A stretch of 64,000 bases of DNA from Candidatus Coatesiibacteriota bacterium. GTDB taxonomy: Bacteria; RBG-13-66-14; B26-G2; JAUVZD01. Under the pieces are notes generated by a model, which worked only from the letters and a program-made list of their open reading frames with translations, was not told the origin of the DNA and did not search any database. The translations under genes and the position numbers were made by a program. The stretch is from positions 1 to 64,000 of the forward strand of contig JAUVZD010000011.1 of the NCBI GenBank assembly GCA_030602715.1. The letters are read 5' to 3'. Of the stretch, positions 1 through 11,421 are shown piece by piece; within the stretch, counting starts at the first letter, position 1; each line of letters starts with the position of its first letter.

Positions 1-120
1 CCCCTTCTTGGATAACACATAAGTCATCGCAGATGTCAATGTGGTCTTGCCATGATCAACATGACCTATCGTTCCCACATTCACATGGGGCTTGGTGCGC
101 TCATACTTCTTCTTGGACAT
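1..120 (-). CDS. tuf: Elongation factor Tu, N-terminal fragment (runs off window edge)
   Basis: Reverse complement translates to [40 protein letters not shown], the EF-Tu N-terminus with P-loop GHVDHGKT. Confidence 0.95.
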   Translation of the reverse strand, partial: MSKKKYERTKPHVNVGTIGHVDHGKTTLTSAMTYVLSKKG

Positions 121-209
121 CACTCTCTCCTTTGAGAAACACCTGAAATTTATTCACAAAGAAATATCTTCACTCGTTTATTTCAAATACCGCTTCCCGC
201 TAAAAAGCA

Positions 210-2327
210 TCAACCTGTGGGCATCCCCTTTATGGATATTACCCGACCCGTGGAACGGGATATTATCTTGCTCACAATCTGTTTCGGAACCTCATCGTAA
301 GTAAAAAATTCCATGGTAAAAATAGCCCTACCCTGAGTGCGGCTACGCAGACTGGTGGCGTAGCCGAAAGTCTCCGCCAAAGGGACGATTGCGGTTATCG
401 TCTGGGCGTCGGTGCGCCGCTTCATACCCCGGATATCAGCTCTGCGACTGCCAAAATCTCCCATAACATCACCCACGAAATCTTCCGGGGTGATCACCAC
501 CACCTTCATCACCGGCTCAAGTAGTATCGGTCGGGCTTTCTCCATAGCGTCACGAAAAGCCATTGAGGCGGCGATCTTAAAAGCGATATCAGAGGAATCC
601 ACCTGATGATAGGAACCGCTGACACAGGTTGCCTTGACATCCACCACCGGATAACTAGCCAGTATTCCCGCCCCGGTGGCGTCAATCAAACCCTGTCTTA
701 CAGCAGGGATAAACTCACGGCGAATCTGCTCCGCAGAAGCCTTATTCTCAAACTCAAATCCCAAGCCCCGACTGAGCGGGGAGAGTTCTATCTCCACATG
801 ACCATACTGCCCCCTGCCGCCGGACTGACGGATAAACTTGCCCTCTCCAACACCTACAGCGGATACAGTCTCTTTGTAGGCGACCATCGGGTTGCTCACA
901 TCCGCCTGCACCTTGAACTCCCTGAACATCCGGTCCACCAATATCTCCAGGTGGAGCTCCCCCATCCCGGAGATAATAGTCTGTCCGGTGGACTCATCAA
1001 CCTTGACCAGGAATGTGGGGTCCTCCTCGGCAAGCTGAGAAAGCGCCTGGTTCAACTTGACCTCATCAGCCTGGCTCTTCGGCTCAATCGCCACAGAGAT
1101 AACCGGCTCGGGAAAGACGATGGACTCAAGGAGAATATGCTCCTTCTCATCGCATAGGGTATCTCCCGTAGTGGTCTGCTTCAGCCCCAACACAGCGCCG
1201 ATGTTACCTGCCTTTATGCTGGGCACCTCCTTGCGGTCGTTGGCATGCATCTCCAACAACCTTCCTATCCGCTCCTTGCTCTTCTTGGTGGAATTGTAAA
1301 CCAAACTACCGCCCGACAGCACCCCGGAATACACCCGCACATATACCAGCTTACCTACGAAAGGATCCAAGGCTATCTTGAAAGCCAGGGCGGATAACGG
1401 TTCATCGTTATCCGGGTATCGTTTTATCATCTCACCACTTCGGGGTTCCTCCCCCTCAATGGGAGGCACATCCAGGGGGGAGGGAAGATAATAAACGATG
1501 GCGTCCAGGAGGGGATGGATGCTTATATTCCTCAATGCTGAACCGCAAATGACCGGAACAAGCTTAGCCTTAATAGTAGCCCTGTGCAAAGCGGCGATGA
1601 GTTGTTCAGTAGTAGGTTCCTGACCATTTAGATAAAGCTCCATAGCTTCTTCATCAACCTCCGCCACTTTTTCAAATATCTCCCGCCTGCGCTGCAGAAC
1701 CTGCTCATCATAATAGGTGGGCACTTCCAGGGCTTCATACTTTGCCCCCTCCACATCAACGGCGTATATCAGAACCTGCATATTTATTACATCTATAACC
1801 CCCCGAAAATGCTCCTCCACACCGTAAGGGATGCACACAGCCACTGCGTTGGCTCCCAACATCTCTCGCATCTGTTTGATCACATTATCGTAGTCAGCCC
1901 CTATGCGGTCCATTTTGTTTACAAAGGCTATGCGAGGGATGTTGTAGCTGTCCGCCTGCCTCCATACAGTCTCAGTCTGCGGTTCCACTCCGCCGACACC
2001 GCAGAAGACAGCCACAGCACCATCCAAAACGCGCAGGCTCCGTTCCACCTCCACGGTAAAATCCACATGACCCGGGGTATCTATCAGGTTGACACGGTGC
2101 TTCTTCCACGAGAAGGTAGTCGCCGCAGAGGTTATAGTAATCCCCCGCTCCTTCTCCTGAGCCATCCAATCCATCTCCGCAGTGCCCTCATCCACCTCAC
2201 CGATCCGGTAGCTCTTGCCAGTATAATAGAGTATGCGCTCGGTCAAAGTGGTTTTACCGGCATCAATATGGGCGATGATGCCGATGTTGCGGATATCCCT
2301 TTTTTGAATTTTCTTCTGTTTAGCCAT
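210..2327 (-). CDS. fusA: Elongation factor G
   Basis: [37 protein letters not shown]...; full-length EF-G; start placed at MAKQ rather than the longer ORF start. Confidence 0.97.
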   Translation of the reverse strand: MAKQKKIQKRDIRNIGIIAHIDAGKTTLTERILYYTGKSYRIGEVDEGTAEMDWMAQEKERGITITSAATTFSWKKHRVNLIDTPGHVDFTVEVERSLRVLDGAVAVFCGVGGVEPQTETVWRQADSYNIPRIAFVNKMDRIGADYDNVIKQMREMLGANAVAVCIPYGVEEHFRGVIDVINMQVLIYAVDVEGAKYEALEVPTYYDEQVLQRRREIFEKVAEVDEEAMELYLNGQEPTTEQLIAALHRATIKAKLVPVICGSALRNISIHPLLDAIVYYLPSPLDVPPIEGEEPRSGEMIKRYPDNDEPLSALAFKIALDPFVGKLVYVRVYSGVLSGGSLVYNSTKKSKERIGRLLEMHANDRKEVPSIKAGNIGAVLGLKQTTTGDTLCDEKEHILLESIVFPEPVISVAIEPKSQADEVKLNQALSQLAEEDPTFLVKVDESTGQTIISGMGELHLEILVDRMFREFKVQADVSNPMVAYKETVSAVGVGEGKFIRQSGGRGQYGHVEIELSPLSRGLGFEFENKASAEQIRREFIPAVRQGLIDATGAGILASYPVVDVKATCVSGSYHQVDSSDIAFKIAASMAFRDAMEKARPILLEPVMKVVVITPEDFVGDVMGDFGSRRADIRGMKRRTDAQTITAIVPLAETFGYATSLRSRTQGRAIFTMEFFTYDEVPKQIVSKIISRSTGRVISIKGMPTG

Positions 2328-2528
2328 CGCTTTGCCCCCATCCGGGGGTCGTCCGTGGAGGGAAAATGCTTCCTCCCCAGATTCTTGCCACCCACCTATT
2401 TCCCTTGTTAACACAAAGGTGATACGAAACCCCGACCTCTTTGATTAAAGAATCAATACCAGTAAATGAACATAATACTCCCCCCGCTCTGCAAGATTGT
2501 TGAGATATAGTTGTAGTGGGGGGAGGAT

Positions 2529-2999
2529 CTACCAACCGTAATGGGCAAAGGCTTTGTTTGCCTCCGCCATTCGGCGGGTGTCCTCCTTCTTCTTTATGGT
2601 GGCTCCTATGTTATTGGAAGCGTCGAGGAGCTCGCCAGCCAGCTTCTCTTGCATGGTTTTCTCACCCCGGAGACGGGCGAAGTTGATCATCCAACGGATG
2701 GCTAGGGCGCTCTGCCGGTCCTTACGGACCTCTATGGGCACTTGATAGGTAGCTCCACCGACACGCCTGGACTTGACCTCCAATATCGGTCTTGCGTTGT
2801 TCAAAGCACTCTGGAAAACCTCCAAGGGGTCCTTTCCAGTCTTCTTGGCTATGATATCCATCGCTTCATAGAAGATTCGCTCAGCCAGTGACCTCTTTCC
2901 CCATCTCATCAAGTTGTGAATGAATCTGGCAACTAAAACACTGTTGTATTTATTGTCAAGCGAAATCTCCCTCTTTACCACCTTACCGGATCTGGGCAA
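2529..2999 (-). CDS. rpsG: 30S ribosomal protein S7
   Basis: MPRSGKVVKREISLDNKYNSVLVARFIHNLMRWGKRSLAERI...; str-operon position. Confidence 0.97.
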   Translation of the reverse strand: MPRSGKVVKREISLDNKYNSVLVARFIHNLMRWGKRSLAERIFYEAMDIIAKKTGKDPLEVFQSALNNARPILEVKSRRVGGATYQVPIEVRKDRQSALAIRWMINFARLRGEKTMQEKLAGELLDASNNIGATIKKKEDTRRMAEANKAFAHYGW

Positions 3000-3150
3000 T
3001 CTATCTCACCTCTTTTGAAATTACCGATTCGCTGGATTCACCAGATTGGGCATAGTAACACAACCATAAATATTACTGCAAGCGTAATTTCTACATTCTC
3101 CCCTCCAACCACCCGTACAACCCCCTTCAGGTAACCCCTGCATAAGCCCA

Positions 3151-3522
3151 TCATTTGGGGCGCTTGGTGCCGTATTTTGAACGACCCTTCTTACGGTCAT
3201 CCACACCCAAGCAATCCAGAGTTCCCCTGATGACACGATAGCGCACCCCGGGAAGGTCCTTCACTCTGCCCCCACGAATCAAGACGATGGAGTGTTCCTG
3301 CAGGTTATGTCCGATGCCGGGGATGTAAGTGGTTACCTCAATGCCGTTGGTCAAGCGAACCCGGGCTACTTTTCGCAGGGCAGAGTTGGGTTTCTTGGGG
3401 GTAATCGTCCACACTCTGGTGCAAACGCCACGCTTTTGGGGGCACCGGGACATAGCCGGAGTTTTTGTCTTCTTTTTCGGCTTCTTGCGCCCCTTGCGGA
3501 CTAGCTGGTTTATAGTGGGCAA
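3151..3522 (-). CDS. rpsL: 30S ribosomal protein S12 (apparent TTG start)
   Basis: (M)[36 protein letters not shown]...; TTG at 3522 preceded by aaggag on the minus strand. Confidence 0.95.
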   Translation of the reverse strand: MPTINQLVRKGRKKPKKKTKTPAMSRCPQKRGVCTRVWTITPKKPNSALRKVARVRLTNGIEVTTYIPGIGHNLQEHSIVLIRGGRVKDLPGVRYRVIRGTLDCLGVDDRKKGRSKYGTKRPK

Positions 3523-3565
3523 ATATTCTCCTTTGCTTTTGTCGCCCTGAAATCTATAAGAACCC

Positions 3566-6500
3566 TCAATTACTCCCATCCTTCTCTGCTGAGGCTTCCG
3601 CTGGTTCTGGCTCTTCAGCCTCCACCTTCTCAGCTACCCTCTTGCGCTCTACCAGCTCGGCGGCAAGCGCAGTCTGGAACTTCTCCCGGTCCACAATTCC
3701 AGTGCCTGCGGGGATGAGATGACCCATGATTACATTTTCCTTCAAGCCGACCAGCTCATCCTTTCTACCGGCAACGGCAGCCTCAGTGAGCACTCGGGTC
3801 GTCTCCTGAAAAGAGGCGGCGCTGATAAACGAACCCGTGGACAGGCTGGCTTTGGTTATACCCTGTAAAATTGGACGTGCTGTGGCTGGACGCTTCTTCG
3901 CCTTAATCAGGCGCTCGTTCTCCTCACGGAAAGTGAACCTGTCCACATCTTGCTCGGGGAGAAAATCGCTGTCGCCGGGATCATCTATCTTCACCTTGCG
4001 CAACATCTTGCGCACGATGACCTCCATGTGCTTGTCGGATATATGCACCCCCTGCAGGCGATAGACCTCCTGTATCTCGTTTACTAAATACTCCTGAACT
4101 TCTTTGTCCCCCTTTACTCGCAGAATGTCATGGGGGTCTATGGAGCCCTCACAGAGCTGTTGTCCGGCGGAGACATAATCTCCGCTCTGAACCTTGACGT
4201 GCTTGCCCTGGGGGATGAGATACTCCCTATCCTCCACCTCACCGTGGACGATAATCTTCCGCTTACCCTTGGTGAAACCACCAAACTCAACCTCACCATC
4301 AATCTCGGAGATGGTTGCCGGGTCCTTCGGTCGACGAGCCTCAAAAAGCTCCGCCACCCTTGGCAGACCGCCGGTAATATCCCTAGTCTTGCCTATCTCC
4401 CGGGGTATCTTGACCAATGTATCTCCCCCCCGCACCTTGTCTCCATCTCGAACCATCAGATATGCACCGGTGGGCACATCATACTCCACCACTTTCTCCT
4501 TATTCTTCTCTTTAAACACCACAGCTATGGTAGGATGGAGTTTCTTCTCCCGATGTTCTATAATTACCCTCTGCCTCTTACCGGCGGAGTCAACCTCCTC
4601 CCGCATGGTCACGCCCTCATCAATATCCACGAAACGAACAGTCCCGTTGACATCGGTCAAAATCTGTTCGGAGTAGGGGTCCCAGTGATATATGGGCTCC
4701 CCACGATGCAAAAACTGACCGTCCTCCACCAACGGTATGGAGCCATAGGGAATGGTATAACGCACCCGCTCACGCCCCTCGTCATCATACTGCACAATCT
4801 CACCGTTGCGAGAGACCACCACTTTCTCACCACTCTGGCGGGTCATATAGCGCACCCGCTCAAATACCACCTTTCCGTCGGATTTGACCTTGATAACGGA
4901 CTGCTCAACGATACGGCTGGCGGTCCCGCCGATATGGAAAGTGCGCAAGGTCAACTGGGTACCCGGCTCTCCGATAGACTGGGCGGCGATGACCCCTATC
5001 GCCTCTCCTCTATTGATCAATTCGCCGGTGGCAAGGTTACGCCCATAGCAGAGGGCACAAACCCCCCGTTTGGTCTCACAGGTCAGTACCGAGCGAATGC
5101 GCACCCTACGCACCCCTTCATCCTCAATCAACTGTGCGGTGTCTTCATCCAATAGAGTATTGGCTTTTGCCAACACCTCACCGGTTATGGGATGATAGAT
5201 ATCCTCCAGGCATACTCTGCCCAAAATACGGTCGCGCAGAGATTCAATTATCTCCTCCCCCTCCTTCAGAGCCTCCACATCAATACCCATCAAGGTGCCG
5301 CAGTCATCCTCCACCACGATGAGGTCATGAGCCACATCCACCAGCCGGCGGGTGAGATAGCCGGCGTCGGCGGTCTTCAGGGCGGTATCCGCCAATCCCT
5401 TGCGACCACCATGGGTGGAGATGAAATACTCCTGCACGGTCAAACCCTCACGGAAGTTGGCGATAATCGGCGATTCAATGATCTCCCCCACCTGCCCGGT
5501 GATCTTCTTCTGCGGTTTGCTCATCAGCCCACGCATACCAGCCATCTGGCGTATCTGGGTTTTGCTGGCTCTGGCACCGGAATCAGCCATCATAAAGACC
5601 GAGTTGAAGCCCTGAACATCGCTGGAAAGGATATCCATCATACGGTCAGCCACATCATCGGTGGTCTGGGTCCAGATATCTATCACCTTGTTATACCGCT
5701 CACCCTCGGTTATGGACTCCTGCTTATACATCTTCTCCACTGAAGCCACCTCTTTGCGGGCTTCACCGATGAGTTCAAGTTTCTCCTCAGGTACCCTTAT
5801 ATCATCAATACATATGGAGATACCGTAAATGGTGGCATATAAGAAACCGGCGTCCTTTAATTTATCCAGAAAAATAACCGTCTTCTCATTTCCCAACCGC
5901 TTATAAGATTCCGCCACCACTGCGGACAGTGACTTCTTGTCCAGAGTCTTATTAACGAAACGCAGCTCGGAAGGGAGCATCTTGTTGAAGATGATTCGTC
6001 CTATCGTGGTGTCTATCATCTCCCCATTGAAACGCACCTCTATCTTAGCGTTCCGCCCCACCACACCGTGCTGGTAAGCGGTGATGGCATCATCAAGGTC
6101 GGCGAATATCATCCCCTCGCCCAACTCCCCAGTTCTGGGCTTGGTAAGCACATAACATCCCAGAATGATATCTCGGCTGGGGGTTGCCAGGGGATTACCC
6201 TGGGCGGGAGAGAGAATGTTGCGGGTGGACATCATCAGGATGCGGGACTCCAACTGCGCCTCAACCGATATGGGCACATGCACCGCCATCTGGTCCCCAT
6301 CAAAGTCAGCGTTAAAAGCGGCACAGACCAGGGGATGGATGGTGATGGCGTTCCCCTCAATGAGCAACGGCTGAAAGGCTTGGATACCCAGACGATGCAG
6401 GGTGGGAGCACGATTCAACAGCACTGGATGGTCCTTGATAACCTCGTCCAGGGTATCCCACACCTCCGGGCGCACCTGCTCCACCAACCGTTTGGCGCTC

Positions 6501-7747
6501 TTTGTAGTATGGACGAAGCCCTTCTCTTCCAACCTCTGGATGATGAAAGGCTTAAACAGTTCCAGAGCCATCTTCTTGGGCAGGCCACACTGATGAAGTT
6601 TCATATCCGGTCCCACAACGATGACCGCCCGACCGGAGTAGTCCACCCGCTTTCCCAGAAGGTTCTGGCGAAAACGACCCAGCTTACCCTTAAGGGAGTC
6701 GGAAAGGCTCTTCAAAGGGCGATTGCCCACCCCCTTGACGGTATATCCTCGCCGACCGTTGTCCAGAAGGGCATCCACCGCCTCCTGAAGCATCCGCTTC
6801 TCGTTTTTGAGGATGACATTAGGCGCCCTAAGTTCCATTAACTTCTTCAAGCGATTGTTGCGGTTGATAACCGTTCGGTACAGGTCGTTCAGGTCTGAGG
6901 TGGCGAAGCGACCTCCGTCAAGGGGAACCAGGGGACGCAGGTCCGGAGGTAGCACCGGCAGCACATCCAGTATCATCCACTCCGGGTGGTTGCCGCTGCC
7001 CAGGAAGTTCTCCACCTCGGACAGGCGTCTTATTAGAGTCTTTCGTTTCTGGATGCCGGTTTCAGTCTCCAGTTGCGCCTTCATCGCGGTGGAGAGCTCC
7101 TCCAGTTCCAACTCCTCCAAGAGCTCCTTGACCGCCTCTGCGCCCATCCCGGCCTTAAACTCGGCGCCAGCCTTCTCCTGCAGACGCTGATACTGCTCCT
7201 CGGTCAGCAATTGATACTTACTCAGACCGGTTATCTCCTCATCCCCGGGGTCAATGACGACATAGGCGGCATAATAGACGACCTTCTCCAAGTCACGAGA
7301 GGAGATGCCCAAAATCATCGCCACCCGATTGGGAGTTCCTTTGACGAACCAGATATGGGAACAGGGACTCACCAGGTGAATGTGGCCCATTCGCTCCCTA
7401 CGGACCCGGGATTCGGTAACTTCCACTCCACAGCGGTCACAAGTGATACCCCGGTTCTTGATGCGTTTATACTTTCCGCAGTAACACTCCCAATCCTTGG
7501 TAGGACCGAAGATGCGTTCACAGAAGAGACCGTCCCTCTCCGGCTTGAAGGTTCTATAGTTTATAGTCTCCGCTTTCTTTACCTCTCCGTAGGACCAGGA
7601 GAGGATTTTTTCCGGCGAGGCTATCTTTATGGTTATGTCGGAAAAATCGGGGTGCTCGCCGCTATCCAAATGGAATAGGCTTCTAACCAGAGGTAACACC
7701 TCCAAAGGATAAATAGACACAAACTCCCCATTCCACCCCAAAACCAA
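3566..7747 (-). CDS. rpoC: DNA-directed RNA polymerase subunit beta'
   Basis: [46 protein letters not shown] zinc site, [14 protein letters not shown] catalytic motif; exact start uncertain. Confidence 0.97.
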   Translation of the reverse strand: MVLGWNGEFVSIYPLEVLPLVRSLFHLDSGEHPDFSDITIKIASPEKILSWSYGEVKKAETINYRTFKPERDGLFCERIFGPTKDWECYCGKYKRIKNRGITCDRCGVEVTESRVRRERMGHIHLVSPCSHIWFVKGTPNRVAMILGISSRDLEKVVYYAAYVVIDPGDEEITGLSKYQLLTEEQYQRLQEKAGAEFKAGMGAEAVKELLEELELEELSTAMKAQLETETGIQKRKTLIRRLSEVENFLGSGNHPEWMILDVLPVLPPDLRPLVPLDGGRFATSDLNDLYRTVINRNNRLKKLMELRAPNVILKNEKRMLQEAVDALLDNGRRGYTVKGVGNRPLKSLSDSLKGKLGRFRQNLLGKRVDYSGRAVIVVGPDMKLHQCGLPKKMALELFKPFIIQRLEEKGFVHTTKSAKRLVEQVRPEVWDTLDEVIKDHPVLLNRAPTLHRLGIQAFQPLLIEGNAITIHPLVCAAFNADFDGDQMAVHVPISVEAQLESRILMMSTRNILSPAQGNPLATPSRDIILGCYVLTKPRTGELGEGMIFADLDDAITAYQHGVVGRNAKIEVRFNGEMIDTTIGRIIFNKMLPSELRFVNKTLDKKSLSAVVAESYKRLGNEKTVIFLDKLKDAGFLYATIYGISICIDDIRVPEEKLELIGEARKEVASVEKMYKQESITEGERYNKVIDIWTQTTDDVADRMMDILSSDVQGFNSVFMMADSGARASKTQIRQMAGMRGLMSKPQKKITGQVGEIIESPIIANFREGLTVQEYFISTHGGRKGLADTALKTADAGYLTRRLVDVAHDLIVVEDDCGTLMGIDVEALKEGEEIIESLRDRILGRVCLEDIYHPITGEVLAKANTLLDEDTAQLIEDEGVRRVRIRSVLTCETKRGVCALCYGRNLATGELINRGEAIGVIAAQSIGEPGTQLTLRTFHIGGTASRIVEQSVIKVKSDGKVVFERVRYMTRQSGEKVVVSRNGEIVQYDDEGRERVRYTIPYGSIPLVEDGQFLHRGEPIYHWDPYSEQILTDVNGTVRFVDIDEGVTMREEVDSAGKRQRVIIEHREKKLHPTIAVVFKEKNKEKVVEYDVPTGAYLMVRDGDKVRGGDTLVKIPREIGKTRDITGGLPRVAELFEARRPKDPATISEIDGEVEFGGFTKGKRKIIVHGEVEDREYLIPQGKHVKVQSGDYVSAGQQLCEGSIDPHDILRVKGDKEVQEYLVNEIQEVYRLQGVHISDKHMEVIVRKMLRKVKIDDPGDSDFLPEQDVDRFTFREENERLIKAKKRPATARPILQGITKASLSTGSFISAASFQETTRVLTEAAVAGRKDELVGLKENVIMGHLIPAGTGIVDREKFQTALAAELVERKRVAEKVEAEEPEPAEASAEKDGSN

Positions 7748-7889
7748 GTTAAAATGGGGTGGCTTTAAAAACTTATTATACTAACACTTCAATCTACAAC
7801 TTGTCAAGTGCTTCCAGCTGTTTTTTGCGAATTTTTTTCTACCCCTGCTTTTATGTATGCTATCATACCTACAAACCAAGGAGTTAACT

Positions 7890-8342
7890 ATGAGAACATC
7901 TTGTCTACTCACTGCCTCACTTATCCTCTTCCTTTCCTCATTATCCACCAGTATCTGTCGGGCTACCTGGACTGTGGATAATGTGATTGAGGATATAGTG
8001 GCGCCGGAAGGAATAAAATTAATCTACTGGTGCGATTCCGATCTAGCAGATACCTCGCCCGGGGATGCCATCTGGCAGAAACTTCTTACCGACTTCGGCT
8101 CAAGGGTGGATTCTACCTTTAAAGTTGATCTGGCGGACACCTTTGGTAAGTATTCAAGGGGGGAGATTTTAGAATATACCCACCTTAGGGAGATTCCCAA
8201 CTTCGACCTGCTGTGGGGGGACTTCTCCGACGAGCAAACCTACCTGCGCATCACCAATCCCCCAACTCTGGAGGAGCTGGATTCACTCTATCCCTTGATA
8301 TATGAGGGGATAGACCAGATGTTGAAAGCCCTGGGAAGATAA
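7890..8342 (+). CDS. Hypothetical secreted protein
   Basis: Signal peptide MRTSCLLTASLILFLSSLSTSICRA; RBS aaggag upstream; no family recognised. Confidence 0.7.
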   Translation: MRTSCLLTASLILFLSSLSTSICRATWTVDNVIEDIVAPEGIKLIYWCDSDLADTSPGDAIWQKLLTDFGSRVDSTFKVDLADTFGKYSRGEILEYTHLREIPNFDLLWGDFSDEQTYLRITNPPTLEELDSLYPLIYEGIDQMLKALGR

Positions 8343-8497
8343 TCCCCATAAAATTACTACCACAGATACTATCACCGCTATTTACGAGAACTATACGAAA
8401 AAAGGGTACCGCTTTCGCCCATCCCTTATTCTTTTTCAAGCTCTTCATTCCAGGCATTGTCCATCTCAGAAGAGCTGGAGCAGAAAACCCTATGAGC

Positions 8498-8944
8498 CTA
8501 ATATCCCTCTCTGTTAGCCTTTTCTAGACCGACCACCAATGATTCCAGCGACTCCAATAACTGCCCATGCTTGCTTGCAGGTATGGAGCTCATCACCTTC
8601 TTGTAGTAGTCCTTGGAGCAGAGGCTGAGTTTGTCGGCAATTTCATCTCCCTTGGGGGTCAACTTGACCCACAGCCTGCGTCTATCAGCCGGGTCGCTCT
8701 TTCTTTTTACATATTTCCCTTCCACCAAGGAATCTACCAGGCGGGTGATGCGGCTGGCGGCAACATCCATCTTACGGGCAATACTACCGATGGTCATGTG
8801 ACCGCTAACCAGCAATACTAATAGCAGTCGGCTCTCAGCCGGACTCAAAGTTACCCTCTTGGAGATGGACTCATCCTTCGCTTTAAAGTTCTGAGCCAAG
8901 ACGCAGAGTAACTCCTCCATTCTCTTTCTCTCTTCTTTTTCCAT
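8498..8944 (-). CDS. MarR-family winged-helix transcriptional regulator
   Basis: LVSGHMTIGSIARKMDVAASRITRLVDSLVEGKYVKRKSDPADRRRLWVKLTPKG is a classic MarR wHTH. Confidence 0.9.
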   Translation of the reverse strand: MEKEERKRMEELLCVLAQNFKAKDESISKRVTLSPAESRLLLVLLVSGHMTIGSIARKMDVAASRITRLVDSLVEGKYVKRKSDPADRRRLWVKLTPKGDEIADKLSLCSKDYYKKVMSSIPASKHGQLLESLESLVVGLEKANREGY

Positions 8945-9421
8945 AATCTCCTTCCCTACCCGATAATCTGGAACTACTTGATGTTTTCAATTGTTGCTTA
9001 CCGATAGTTACTCCCAGAAGACTTTATCTTACGCTATTTTTAATGTAAATTAAAACAAAAAAATTCCTCAAAGTCAAATATAAATCACACAAAAAATTAA
9101 ACCATATCTCACTTTCAAGAAGGTAAAAAAATAAGACCTTCCCGCTGAATTGACCGACCAAACTTTTAATCAAGAAGCACCGCAAGCTGGAACACCGGTC
9201 ATCAACTCCTTACCCATCACTAAACCACCAGCAGTCTGGAAACCAGTCCCCAACATTCGGAGTCTTCTTCAACCACGAAAGCCGACGCAGATGTCCTTGA
9301 TATTTCTTCAGTATCCTGATAAAATATTCCACCTGGATACCTAGCCCAGCCATTCAGAAAGGCAATACTTACAATAATTGAAGTAAAACATTCCACACCC
9401 ACAATCATTTAAGGAGCGGTT

Positions 9422-9775
9422 ATGGAGAAGAAACTATCATTTTTTATTATTTTGGGCGTCATCCTTCTGCCGGTATGCACGGCGGTTGCGGAGATAACTT
9501 ACCAGGGCCAGGACGGCATCACCATGGAGAATGCGGTGGTCATCCTGGGTGCGCCCAATGAGTTCGCCGGCGTAGAAGCTGAATACCAATGGCTGGAAAC
9601 GAAATTCGGTCCGGAAAACGAGGTGTGGAAGAGTGGAAATCAGGGGCTTATGAGCGACGAAGAAAAATGGTATGATGTGCTGGACATTGAATTTTTACAG
9701 GATGCCGACAGCTACCAGGCTGGCGATGTGGTGCAGTTCTACTTTGATATCACCGACTTCTTCGGGAAATGGTAG
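9422..9775 (+). CDS. Hypothetical secreted protein
   Basis: Signal peptide MEKKLSFFIILGVILLPVCTAVAE; RBS aaggagc; followed by a terminator hairpin. Confidence 0.6.
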   Translation: MEKKLSFFIILGVILLPVCTAVAEITYQGQDGITMENAVVILGAPNEFAGVEAEYQWLETKFGPENEVWKSGNQGLMSDEEKWYDVLDIEFLQDADSYQAGDVVQFYFDITDFFGKW

Positions 9776-9831
9776 GCACCAGCCGTCTTAGCTTTACAGA
9801 CAACGAGAGTGGGAAGAAGAGGGGGAAAAAC

Positions 9832-9866
9832 ACCGCCGGTCTTTGATCCGGCGGTTTATCTTTTAA
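9832..9866 (+). terminator. Rho-independent terminator
   Basis: accgccgg-tctttgat-ccggcggt followed by ttatctttt. Confidence 0.75.
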
Positions 9867-9924
9867 GCCCAGAACAGCCTTCAATCACTCAGCTTTTTAC
9901 CCTATTACCCCAACACACCCGTCC

Positions 9925-11145
9925 TTACCCACCAAACATTATACCCTCCACCAGCGGATCTATCCTCGGCGCCTCCGAAAGCCGCCAGCGCCCCTCAGCT
10001 ATCCATATCCTGCGCTTTACCTCCACCTCGTCGGGTAGTGGGGGCACCTCTTCACCACGCAGATAGAGCTCATATTCACCGTCAATCAGATGACCCACCA
10101 GTATTACCTCACCCAAACCTTGATTGTCCGCCCAGGTCATCAACCGAGGCGCCGAATCTCCATCCGCCTCAAGATAGAGCAGTTGCCTCATCTCCCCCTT
10201 CTGGGTATGAATGCGGCGGAAATCAGCCAGCTCCTCAAGCCAGCGACCGTCCTCCCCCACCTCCATACTCCCCCCACCGGAAACCGCCCCCACCATCCGT
10301 GAGAGCTCATCATCTACCGCTCCGGGCGGACCTGCAAACCAGGCAAGCATAGCAAAGCGAGGTCCTGAGACCGGCCAGGAGACGAACGGCACCACACTGC
10401 GGTCCACCAACTCCAGCCCCAAGAGGGTGGTCAAGCGGAAGGGCAACTCGCCGAAAACCTCCACCCAACCTGAGGGCTCACCGGGACAGATAAGCGCCAG
10501 CTTCTGGGTCGGCGCCTTGGGTCGCAGGCGCAGAACCAAACTCTCCGCAAGACCCACTCGACCCCACTTCCCCTGCATCAGCCGGGAGAGCTCGTAGCCG
10601 GCAACCCCCTTCATCGTCCTGCGCCCCACAAAGCCTTTCCGCCCACCATAAAGTATATACTCCGCACCGATGATGGGCCACTCTCGCCCGCCCCGATCCG
10701 TCCGCTCCGCACCCCGGGAGAAGCTACCCAGCCAGCCCCCCAGGGTGGTCTTTGGATTGGAGGGGAGATGGCGCAGAGCCATCCCCGCCTTATCCAGAGC
10801 ACCGGTCAGCTCACCGATGGTAGCCGAACAGTCCGCCTCCAGGGTGAGACGCTCCGGTCTAAGGTCCAGGGAGCCCTTCTTTCGTGGGAGGGTCAGGGCT
10901 ACCGTGGGCTTATCCTCTTTGGGGGGGAGGAGCGTGCCTGCGCCCAGTGGAAGGACGGCAAAGCCTAGCTTGGAAGCCAGGCGGAAAAGCCTGAGGGCTT
11001 CATCTATATTTTTCGCCTTCAGGTGCAAGTCGGCGGAGTAGGAGAGCCAATCTTCCGCCTCTCTAATAGCGGGGAATTCCTTCTGCAGTTTAGAGCGTAT
11101 CTTTTCCAAGGAGTCCATAGGCTGTTTTGTGGGGTAAAATTTCAA
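9925..11145 (-). CDS. FAD-binding oxidase, glycolate oxidase GlcE-like
   Basis: LPLGAGTLLPP...LTLEADCSATIGELTGALDKAGMALRHLPSNPKTTLGGWLGS...GAEYILYGG, FAD-binding type 4 fold. Confidence 0.75.
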   Translation of the reverse strand: MKFYPTKQPMDSLEKIRSKLQKEFPAIREAEDWLSYSADLHLKAKNIDEALRLFRLASKLGFAVLPLGAGTLLPPKEDKPTVALTLPRKKGSLDLRPERLTLEADCSATIGELTGALDKAGMALRHLPSNPKTTLGGWLGSFSRGAERTDRGGREWPIIGAEYILYGGRKGFVGRRTMKGVAGYELSRLMQGKWGRVGLAESLVLRLRPKAPTQKLALICPGEPSGWVEVFGELPFRLTTLLGLELVDRSVVPFVSWPVSGPRFAMLAWFAGPPGAVDDELSRMVGAVSGGGSMEVGEDGRWLEELADFRRIHTQKGEMRQLLYLEADGDSAPRLMTWADNQGLGEVILVGHLIDGEYELYLRGEEVPPLPDEVEVKRRIWIAEGRWRLSEAPRIDPLVEGIMFGG

Positions 11146-11226
11146 TCAGAATACATTTTCCAAATGATAACAAAACTTTCCCCTATATCAAGGTAAATTA
11201 TAATTTTTATATGCCCTGCCCAAGAT

Positions 11227-11403
11227 GTAGGGGCGGGAATCCCTTCCCGCCCGCAGCATAATATTCTCTTTTTGGATTAGGGCGGCATAGGAATGCCGCC
11301 CCTACCGGCAACCACCGCCATCCTGTTATTACAAAATGTAGGTGAGAGTTAAACTCTCCGCTACAAATAAAACAAGGGCTCCGGCGTCCGCCGAAGCCCC
11401 TAC
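11227..11403. repeat. Cluster of four palindromic intergenic repeat modules (site A)
   Basis: gtaggggcgggaatcccttcccgcccg; agggcggcataggaatgccgcccctac; tgtaggtgagagttaaactctccgctaca; gggctccggcgtccgccgaagcccctac. Confidence 0.85.
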
Positions 11404-11421
11404 CAAAAGGAGGAAAAACGG

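Noticed and set aside
4130-5155. 341-aa ORF on the plus strand
   Set aside because: Antisense to rpoC; no plausible family or RBS; typical shadow ORF in GC-rich coding sequence.
6068-6841. 257-aa plus-strand ORF
   Set aside because: Antisense shadow of rpoC.
7775-7807. TTGACA...TATAAT on the minus strand upstream of rpoC
   Set aside because: Both hexamers are consensus-like but the spacer is about 21 nt, too long for a confident sigma70 promoter call.
9150-9344. 64-aa ORF in the intergenic region upstream of 9422
   Set aside because: No RBS or recognisable motif; AT-rich intergenic sequence.
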